Shown here: one piece after another, positions 1 to 6,552 of the stretch
How the letters are laid out: each line of letters opens with the position of its first letter
How positions within the stretch are numbered: the first letter of the stretch is position 1
Assembly (NCBI GenBank): GCA_947478975.1
Contig: CANJYI010000115.1
Span: forward strand, 1-8,090
Direction: 5' to 3'
Source of the DNA: Chthoniobacteraceae bacterium
GTDB taxonomy: Bacteria; Verrucomicrobiota; Verrucomicrobiia; Chthoniobacterales; Chthoniobacteraceae
Length of the DNA stretch: 8,090 nucleotides
The notes under the pieces: generated by a model
Seen by the model: only the letters and a program-made list of their open reading frames with translations
Databases searched by the model: none
Told to the model about the DNA's origin: nothing
Program-made: the position numbers and the translations under genes

Positions 1-49
1 CAGCCTTGGACGGACGCCGGCAACATTGAGTAGCCGGGGGAGGGTGGCG

Positions 50-105
50 CGCCGCCGCACTGGCAGCCGATTCCGCTACGCTCCATCGACTGCCAGTGCG
101 GCGCG
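50..105. repeat. REP-like inverted repeat with a 23-nt loop
   Basis: CGCCGCACTGGCAG (53-66) is followed 23 nt later by its exact reverse complement CTGCCAGTGCGGCG (90-103). The pairing extends outward past one bulged base (51/104, 50/105). Inside the loop, CGAT (68-71) and ATCG (85-88) can pair after one mismatch, giving an almost continuous long hairpin. It is not followed by a T-run on either strand, so it is not a classical intrinsic terminator. Its size, GC-rich stem and intergenic position fit a REP/BIME-type dispersed element. I have an unverified impression that similar elements are common in verrucomicrobial genomes. Confidence 0.6.
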
Positions 106-423
106 TCTCTGCCTCGTGTGGACTTTTACAGACAAACGTTTACACCCCCCGGCTGCGGAAGTCCGCGGGTGCTGCATTTGGGGTTGATAGTGCATCTGGT
201 ACACGAGGGCGCGGTCCGGCCGCGAGTTGAAAGCGGTGGACGGTGCCCCTGCTCTGAGAGTGTCGGCGGAACAACGCACAGCGGTCCCGGGTCTTGGCGC
301 GGGTGAGGGAGTCTAATTGACCGGCGTCTGGGAGTATTGCCCGAGTAAGGTGTTGGTTCTGCCAGGGGGTGAAAATCGGGAACGATTGAGGCGCACCTGA
401 TGGGGCGGCGCCCGCGTTCAGAA

Positions 424-455
424 GCCGCTCTCCTTCCGGGCCGCTCTCCTTCCGG
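424..455. repeat. 16-bp perfect tandem duplication
   Basis: The unit GCCGCTCTCCTTCCGG occurs at 424-439 and again, without a gap, at 440-455. The next two bases (GC, after one extra G) do not extend it reliably. A single duplication of this kind can arise by replication slippage. It lies in the gene-poor region and no function is evident. Confidence 0.7.
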
Positions 456-879
456 GCGTGCTATTTGCTGGGCGGCATAAGTCAGGAAGAGGCTCTCCTC
501 TACTTTCAGTGGGTGCGAAAGTTTTTCCCACCAGCCTTTGGCTTTGGCCGGCGCCGACTGGATCACTCCCACCCGACGCTTCAGGTCCCCCATCAAAGCG
601 CTGCGCCGCCTTGTGCAGCAAGGGACCCGCGGTGGCCAGCAGGGAGCGCCGCACGTTAATTGAAGAGGGAGGGCTGGCTGGTTCAGGGCGTCATGACGGT
701 CTACTCGGACGTGTTGCAGTATCATCCGGCCGAGAGTTCCGGTTTGTTCGAAGTTGGACCCGTACGGACGCAATGAAGTCTTATCAAAATTGCGACTTGT
801 AGCCGCACCCGTCCAAGTACGGGCATGAAAACCCGCAGTCCCACCAAAACAGAGCCGTAAAATACTAATTCAGAATTGC

Positions 880-956
880 ATCCGCAGATTACACAGATTT
901 CAAAAATCAGAGGAGCCCATCAGGTACATCTGTGAAACTCTGCGTCATCTGCGGAT
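880..956. repeat. Imperfect palindromic repeat, 'TCCGCAGATTACACAGATT' type
   Basis: The left arm begins ATCCGCAGAT at 880-889 and the right arm ends with its exact complement ATCTGCGGAT at 947-956. Over the first 18 positions the arms match at 16 (mismatches 890/946 and 893/943). After one single-base indel the pairing continues through TTTCA. Each arm carries repeated CAGA/CAGAT units. I recognise this sequence type as a dispersed intergenic repeat seen in many environmental genomes, including verrucomicrobia; that is recall, not a search. It lies 60 nt beyond the stop of the minus-strand glycosyltransferase, so it could also form a hairpin in the 3' end of that transcript. Confidence 0.7.
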
Positions 957-1015
957 TCTTCCCCGTTTCCTGAGGAGTCTGGCAAAGCGCTTCCGCCGTG
1001 GCAACTCTCTGGTCT

Positions 1016-2158
1016 TCATACACCTGTAGCTACGACGTCCTGCAGATCCTGTTCAAACTTTCTCGCAACGGATTCCCAGGCATGAGAAGCCACGGCGGTC
1101 CCCGCCGCTTGCCGCAGTTGGTGGCGCAGACTGTCGTCTGTCGCGAGCTGCACCGCTGCTTCCAGCAGAATTTCGGGCTGCTCGAAGGGGGCCAGCAAAC
1201 CGTTTTTCCAGCCAGTCACAAACTGTTTTGTCGCCGCGTAATCAAAGCCTGCGAACGCCAGACCGCTGGAAAGCGCCTCCAACACCACGTTCCCAAAAGT
1301 CTCGCTGCGGCTTGCATGGATATAAACGTCAGCGGAGGCAAAGTAGCTGCCGATGCACTCATGCGGAACGGCTCCCACAAAGACGCAGTGCGGCAACTCC
1401 TGCAAAAGGCTGGCCCGCAGAGGGCCCTCCCCCACGAGGACAAAGCGGCACCCGGGATTGGCCGCGTGCATTCTGCGGTAGGCTTCCAGCAGCAGGGGGT
1501 AGTTCTTTTCCGGCGCAAGGCGCCCAACGTGGAGGACCACGCACGTTTGTGGACCGGCGCCCCAACTGCGCCGCAGTTCGCCGCAGCGATTGGACGGGTG
1601 AAACTTTTGGGTATCCACCCCGCGCGAAAGCAGGGAAAGGTTCCGGAAGCCGTTCCTTTCAAGTTGTTCGCACAATTCAAGCGTGGGGACAAAAGTGCGC
1701 GCAGTACGGTTGTGAATTCTGCGCAGCCACGCCAGTGCCAGGCCTTGCAGTGCCCTCCATCCGTAGTGCCCCATGTAGGTGTGGAAATTGGTGTGAAAGC
1801 TCGAGGTAATCGGAATTTTCAATGCAAGCGCCGCGCTCACCGCAGACGCGCCCAAAGGCCCCTCTGTCACAACGTGCACCAGGTCCGGCCTGGCCCCTTG
1901 CCAGAGGCGCTTGAGCCGTCCCACAGCGGGAAGTCCCATTCGAAGCGAGGGATATCCGGGGAGCGGCATCCCGGGCATCAGCTGCTTTTTGAAAGGGTTT
2001 GCCCCCTCAGCCGCGGAATCCCCCTCCCCAGGCCGGTTCGGATGGTACACCGTAACGGAGTGCCCCAACCTAGCCAGTTCCCGCGAAAGCACTCCGAAAG
2101 TCATCGCCACCCCGTTGATCTCGGGGGGAAACGTTTCGGTGACGAGCGCGATTTTCAC
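1016..2158 (-). CDS. GT4-family glycosyltransferase (GT-B fold)
   Basis: A retaining nucleotide-sugar glycosyltransferase of about 380 residues, a normal length for family GT4. The N-terminal acceptor domain opens with VKIALVTETFPPEINGVAMT (1-20), the typical first strand and glycine loop. SFHTNFHTYMGHYG (120-133) is characteristic of the MgtA/PimB/SQD2-like branch, which transfers mannose or a related sugar to a lipid or glycolipid acceptor. RGVDTQKFHP (about 179-188) marks the inter-domain region. The donor domain has HVGRLAPEKN (about 210-219) and the EX7E motif in ETFGNVVLE (286-294). I chose the GTG at 2158 because the family begins MKIALVTETF; an upstream in-frame TTG at 2203 would add 15 basic, unlike residues. 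No clear Shine-Dalgarno sequence precedes it. No transmembrane segment is obvious, so it probably acts at the cytoplasmic face of the membrane. A 190-nt gap separates it from the upstream broken gene. Donor and acceptor cannot be read from the sequence. Confidence 0.9.
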   Translation of the reverse strand: MKIALVTETFPPEINGVAMTFGVLSRELARLGHSVTVYHPNRPGEGDSAAEGANPFKKQLMPGMPLPGYPSLRMGLPAVGRLKRLWQGARPDLVHVVTEGPLGASAVSAALALKIPITSSFHTNFHTYMGHYGWRALQGLALAWLRRIHNRTARTFVPTLELCEQLERNGFRNLSLLSRGVDTQKFHPSNRCGELRRSWGAGPQTCVVLHVGRLAPEKNYPLLLEAYRRMHAANPGCRFVLVGEGPLRASLLQELPHCVFVGAVPHECIGSYFASADVYIHASRSETFGNVVLEALSSGLAFAGFDYAATKQFVTGWKNGLLAPFEQPEILLEAAVQLATDDSLRHQLRQAAGTAVASHAWESVARKFEQDLQDVVATGV

Positions 2159-2203
2159 GCGCCTAAAAAAGCGGGCCCGGCGCCGTTTGTAAACAGCCCG
2201 CAA

Positions 2204-2225
2204 TGCCTGCTTACATACACAGGCA
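2204..2225. repeat. Short inverted repeat upstream of the glycosyltransferase
   Basis: TGCCTG (2204-2209) and CAGGCA (2220-2225) form a 6-bp dyad with a 10-nt spacer, about 45-65 nt upstream of the glycosyltransferase GTG. It could be an operator or a weak leader hairpin, but a 6-bp dyad is also easily found by chance. The rest of the 2159-2348 gap shows no convincing promoter or terminator. Confidence 0.2.
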
Positions 2226-2348
2226 ATGTCTCGCCACAGAAGAGCTCCAACGAGTCGGTGTGTCCCCCGAATGGCGGACGCCCCTATCCTAACACGGCAC
2301 TTGAGGGTTTTGCCCCAACAGCAAAGCGCCTGTCCATGGCGGCAAGCT

Positions 2349-3550
2349 TCAGGGCTTGGATGTCCAGATCCGCAACACTTGGTAGTGCGTGAAGGGCGGG
2401 ATGCGAAGGGTGAGGCTCCCGCCGCTCACCGTGGACCGTTCTGTATCCAGCACCTGCCGTAGCGTGTTACTCGGTGCGGTCTCGTCGTAGCGGATAGATT
2501 CGACCTTGAGGTGGGCCGTGTTTTTCAGGCTCGCTCCTTGCAGAGTGACGGTGAAGTCAGTGCGCGTCACGGGGGTGATATGATCGGTTGCGAGGTCGTG
2601 GTTGTAGTTCACAAGGTCGATGGTGAACCCTCCGGGGGGTGCCAAACTCTTGTTGGCGTAGATGCCGATGTGTCCCGGCGGATTGCTGGCGGCGACTACG
2701 GGAAGATGGTCGCTGGATCGAGTCAGGGCTTCTTGAAGGGCTGCAGAATTAGAATGGGCCCCATGGTAGGCGAGGCCCGGCCTGGCTTTGACGAGGGTGA
2801 CCTGCCCGGGGAAGGCCCTTGCGAGCGGGGACATGATGTCTTCATTACGGGGCAGGAGCAGCGCGCTCGGTCCGGTGAAGGCGCCTGTCTCGCCAGTGAT
2901 GAGGAGTTTACCGCCCTGCTTCAGGTAGGCTTCGAGCGTGGCGAGGTGCTCGGCAGTGATGACCAACACGGAGGGAAGCATGACGAGCTTGAAGGGGGAA
3001 AGATCCCTGAGCGTCACATCGTCAAACGGGACGACATCCCACTGCGGGAAGTCCCGCGCTGAGGCGAGGTATTGCGACCAACCTAGGAACTCAGAGGCGT
3101 GGCGCTTCGTGACTTCCTGGTTCCAAGCCCAAGGGGGTTGCGCGGCAATTCCGCAAGCTGACCCAGCGTGAACAGCACCCTTCCGTCAGGGCAGACACGG
3201 GCGAGGACCTTTTTGGCGTTGTTGCCTTCGACGTAGATGACGCGCCTGGTTTTCGGATGATGAGCAAAGGACTGCTCTTGTACGCGCATCCACGGCACGT
3301 CGCGCGCGAGATCGGCTTGCCGCGGCCCATGGTAGCCGACGGCGCCCAAGCGGGCGGCTGTGGTGTGCAGCGTGTCGAGATGCCGCGAGACAAAATTCCC
3401 GTGGCCGTCGAACGAGATCGAAAACATTTGGTGCCACCACAAGTCGCCCTCCGCATTCGGCCTTGCCGACAAAGGCACATCCGCGCCGAGCACGCCTCCA
3501 GGAAACGGAAGCAGACAGATCGCGAGAGACAGGCCAACAGGTAGCTCCAT
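2349..3550 (-). pseudogene. Frameshifted secreted protein with GATase-like domain
   Basis: Two minus-strand frames together make one protein. It starts at ATG 3550 with a signal peptide (hydrophobic LSLAICLLPFPGGVLGA, about 7-23), then DLWWHQMFSISFDGHGNF (36-53). The frame is lost at codon 138-139, around the G5 run at 3133-3137 (C5 on the coding strand). Adding one C there restores RNPPWAWNQEVTKRHASEF and continues without a stop to 2349, about 400 residues in all. Without it, translation ends at a TAG at 3083. The second half contains FKLVMLPSVLVITAEHLATL and YLKQGGKLLITGETG, a Rossmann-like pattern resembling the GATase-like region of family GH42 beta-galactosidases, and ends in a beta-rich segment (SLTLRIPPFTHYQVLRIW). 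I do not recognise the N-terminal half, and no catalytic pair is identifiable. The gene lies 18 nt after the isomerase stop, so it belongs to that operon. A sequencing or assembly error in the homopolymer is as likely as real inactivation. Confidence 0.75.
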
Positions 3551-3568
3551 GAAGACAATCGACGCGGA

Positions 3569-4432
3569 CTACTTGTTCGAGCTCGGTGTTCCGTCCAACT
3601 GAGGCTTCACTGCCTGCAAACTCTCGGGGAGTTGCGACACAGCATTGGGACTTTCGTCTTCGATGATAAAATGCGACACGCGTTTCGCCTTCGCAGCAGT
3701 AATCACCGCAGGAATATCCACGCGCCCGGCCGCCAGACGCACCATGAGCGGACGCGCCGACTTCGGATTGGCCACATCCGGCTTCGCATCGCGAGACAGA
3801 TCCTTGAGATGCAGTGAGCAGATGCGTTGGCCATGCTTAGCGATGACATCCGCCGCCTTCGCTCCGCCCCACTCCACCCAAAAAACGTCGAGCTGAAAGC
3901 TCACCACGCCCGGTTCAGTGGCGGCTATAAGCACATCATAAACCGTCTCGCCCGGAGCCGCAGGCGAATCCGCCACCATGAAATCGAGCGCGTGGTTGTG
4001 ATACGCAAACCGCAGACCCGCCGCCTTCAAAGCAGAGCCGTAGCGATTGAAATTCGAGGCCGCCTTGAGCACCTGCGCACGGTCCATCGGCGCCTTGTGC
4101 GGCAGGATGGGACACACCACCTGCACAGCGCCAAGCGCCTTTGCATCCGCGATGACCTGGTCCATGTTTTTCTCCAAGGTCTCCGGCCGCACATGATGAC
4201 TGGAACACGTCATGCCCCGCGCATCCAGCAATGCGCGCAGTTCGGCAGCGGGCAGCTTTATAAAGACACTCGTTTCAAGATCCATGAAACCCTGCGCCTT
4301 CAACCGATCCAGTGTAGCTGGGGTATCCCTGTCAAACTCCTCCTGAAGGCTATACATTTGCAGGCCTAGTCCAAAGGATTCGGAAGACAACGCGAGCAGC
4401 GCGGTGAGCAGGAGGGTGTATGGGAATTTCAT
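3569..4432 (-). CDS. Secreted sugar phosphate isomerase/epimerase-like TIM barrel
   Basis: A protein of 287 residues in the xylose-isomerase-like TIM-barrel superfamily (AP endonuclease 2 fold), as often annotated in planctomycetes and verrucomicrobia. A signal peptide (MKFPYTLLLTALLALSSESFG, 1-21) leads directly into the first barrel strand, LGLQMYSLQEEF. Family signposts follow: LETS (52-55), CPILPHKAPMDRAQ (about 108-121), YHNH (144-147) followed by LDF where the family more often has a glutamate, FQLDVFW with D182, SLHLKD with H208, and HFIIEDES with E258. The D, H and E residues are the expected metal ligands by position. I chose ATG 4432 because it gives a clean signal peptide; the 74 extra in-frame codons upstream lie inside the DUF1501 gene and are unlike the family. 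The DUF1501 stop is 20 nt upstream, so the two are co-transcribed. Export argues against a phosphorylated cytosolic substrate. Free or oxidised sugars are possible, but the substrate is unknown. Confidence 0.87.
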   Translation of the reverse strand: MKFPYTLLLTALLALSSESFGLGLQMYSLQEEFDRDTPATLDRLKAQGFMDLETSVFIKLPAAELRALLDARGMTCSSHHVRPETLEKNMDQVIADAKALGAVQVVCPILPHKAPMDRAQVLKAASNFNRYGSALKAAGLRFAYHNHALDFMVADSPAAPGETVYDVLIAATEPGVVSFQLDVFWVEWGGAKAADVIAKHGQRICSLHLKDLSRDAKPDVANPKSARPLMVRLAAGRVDIPAVITAAKAKRVSHFIIEDESPNAVSQLPESLQAVKPQLDGTPSSNK

Positions 4433-4452
4433 GGCTGGAATGGAGGGTAATA

Positions 4453-5883
<1,431 letters not shown>

Positions 5884-5891
5884 AGCGAGAA

Positions 5892-5920
5892 TTGACAAAC
5901 ACCAGGGTAATACATAGTTT
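5892..5920 (+). promoter_or_regulatory. Candidate promoter of the toxin-antitoxin operon
   Basis: A perfect -35 hexamer TTGACA lies at 5892-5897. Possible -10 elements are CATAGT (5913-5918, 15-nt spacer) or TAGTTT (5915-5920, 17-nt spacer); both are imperfect. Initiation would fall almost on the antitoxin ATG at 5926, implying a leaderless or very short-leader transcript, which agrees with the lack of a Shine-Dalgarno sequence. GTAATAC (5907-5913), an exact 7-bp dyad, lies between the hexamers and could be a half-site for autoregulation by the AbrB-type antitoxin; this last point is inference. Confidence 0.4.
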
Positions 5921-5944
5921 TACGCATGATCAAAACCATCTCAA
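5917..5944 (-). promoter_or_regulatory. Candidate divergent promoter for the DUF1501 operon
   Basis: Read on the minus strand, TTGAGA (5944-5939) and TAAAAC (5922-5917) are separated by 16 nt and resemble a sigma-70 -35/-10 pair (5 of 6 and 4 of 6 matches). Transcription would start roughly 25-30 nt before the DUF1501 ATG at 5883. The element overlaps the antitoxin start codon and touches the candidate toxin-antitoxin promoter, so the two units would compete for or share regulators. Hexamer matches of this quality arise by chance, hence low confidence. Confidence 0.28.
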
Positions 5945-6153
5945 AGATCGGCAATTCCCAGGGAATCATCTTTGACTCCGCGCTTCTCCAACTCGCGCAT
6001 CTCAAAGTGGGCGATGAAGTGAATGTCGAAGTCCATGCGGGCGGGACTATTACCATTGTGCCGATAGCAAGCCGACCGCCCCGTGAGGAAGTTTCCGCTC
6101 TCATCAAAGACACGATGAAACGGTATGCCACAACCATGAGGCGCCTCGCATGA
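5926..6153 (+). CDS. AbrB/MazE-type antitoxin
   Basis: A 75-residue protein with an N-terminal SpoVT/AbrB swapped-hairpin DNA-binding domain (about 2-46): ISKIGNSQGIIFDSALLQLA followed by LKVGDEVNVEV. The KIGNSQG turn is the family hallmark. The C-terminal 25 residues (SRPPREEVSALIKDTMKRYA and on) form a charged, basic, probably helical tail. In this class of antitoxin such a tail wraps the toxin and is disordered when free. It would bind its own promoter as a dimer and neutralise the Doc-type toxin encoded next. The stop overlaps the toxin start as ATGA, typical of translational coupling. ATG 5926 is the natural start, as it immediately precedes the first beta strand. Antitoxin identity rests on the domain plus the neighbour; alone it could be a transcription factor. 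Confidence 0.9.
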   Translation: MIKTISKIGNSQGIIFDSALLQLAHLKVGDEVNVEVHAGGTITIVPIASRPPREEVSALIKDTMKRYATTMRRLA

Positions 6154-6548
6154 AGACGGATGCCAATGACTGCCTCCATCTGACACTCGAGATCGTGTTG
6201 GAGATCCATGCCGAGGCCATTGCTCAATTTGGCGGGTCCACCGGGCTTCGAGACCGTGCCCTGCTGGAGTCCGCGATAGCTGCTCCACAGGCAAGCTTTG
6301 GAGGTGTTTCCCCGCTCACCGATACGATTGATGTTGCGGCAGCTTACCTCTTTTACCTTTGTAGCAATCACCCCTTCGTCGATGGCAACAAGCGTGCGGC
6401 GCTTGGCGCGTGTCTTGTGTTTCTCCAACTCAACGGATACGCCCCGGCACCGGATAATGACGAATGGGAGAACCTCACTCTCGCTGTCGCCGCAGGTGTC
6501 CTCAGCCGTGACGAGGTCACGGCCAAGCTGCGTACGCTGGTAAGCTAA
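6150..6548 (+). CDS. doc: Doc-family (Fic-fold) toxin, death-on-curing type
   Basis: A protein of 132 residues, the usual size for Doc toxins. It opens with a helix carrying LTLEIVLEIHAEAIAQFGGS (11-30), then GLRDRALLESAIAAPQASFGG (32-52), both typical of the TIGR01550 death-on-curing family. The active-site loop HPFVDGNKR lies at 74-82. Canonical AMPylating Fic enzymes have HxFx(D/E)GNGRxxR; here lysine (K81) replaces the second glycine, as in phage P1 Doc, whose HxFx(D/N)xNKR loop phosphorylates elongation factor EF-Tu. Kinase activity on EF-Tu is therefore the expected function, blocking translation when the antitoxin is lost. The gene starts within the antitoxin stop codon. A possible Shine-Dalgarno sequence (GAGG, 6138-6141) lies 8 nt upstream. 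The stop is 4 nt from that of the convergent PSD1 gene. The frame is intact and all motif residues are present. Confidence 0.93.
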   Translation: MKTDANDCLHLTLEIVLEIHAEAIAQFGGSTGLRDRALLESAIAAPQASFGGVSPLTDTIDVAAAYLFYLCSNHPFVDGNKRAALGACLVFLQLNGYAPAPDNDEWENLTLAVAAGVLSRDEVTAKLRTLVS

Positions 6549-6552
6549 GGCT

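Larger units (their letters stand above)
1..1015. other. Gene-poor, repeat-bearing intergenic region
   Basis: About 1 kb without a supportable gene. Reading frames are open on both strands here, but this is expected in GC-rich DNA. Their translations are rich in R, P and S and show no domain, signal peptide or convincing start. The most protein-like stretch is on the minus strand, from an ATG at 593 down to about 418, and includes WWEKLSHPLKVEESLFLTY; it merges into low-quality sequence at both ends, so I do not call it a gene. The region does hold a 14-bp perfect hairpin stem (53-66/90-103), a 16-bp tandem duplication (424-455), a 5-bp hairpin (808-812/819-823) and a long imperfect palindrome (880-956). 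No tRNA, rRNA or riboswitch pattern was recognised. A mosaic of dispersed non-coding repeats is the simplest reading. Confidence 0.55.

Noticed and set aside
126..773. 215-codon minus-strand open frame
   Set aside because: Compositionally biased, without a convincing start or domain, and partly open in other frames too. Only the 418-593 part looks protein-like and is reported as a weak finding.
808..823. Small hairpin CCCGT-6-ACGGG as a terminator
   Set aside because: Only 5 bp of stem and no adjacent T-run; such hairpins are frequent by chance in this base composition.
998..2392. 464-codon open frame on the plus strand, longer than the glycosyltransferase it opposes
   Set aside because: Its translation has no recognisable motif and is rich in R, P, H and Q, as expected for the antisense of a GC-rich gene. 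The minus strand carries all GT4 hallmarks in order.
3125..3145. Programmed -1 ribosomal frameshift joining the two halves of the secreted protein
   Set aside because: The codons read AAC CCC CTT, so the A-site codon would not re-pair after a -1 slip as in a canonical X XXY YYZ heptamer, and no strong downstream hairpin was seen. A one-base deletion or read error is simpler.
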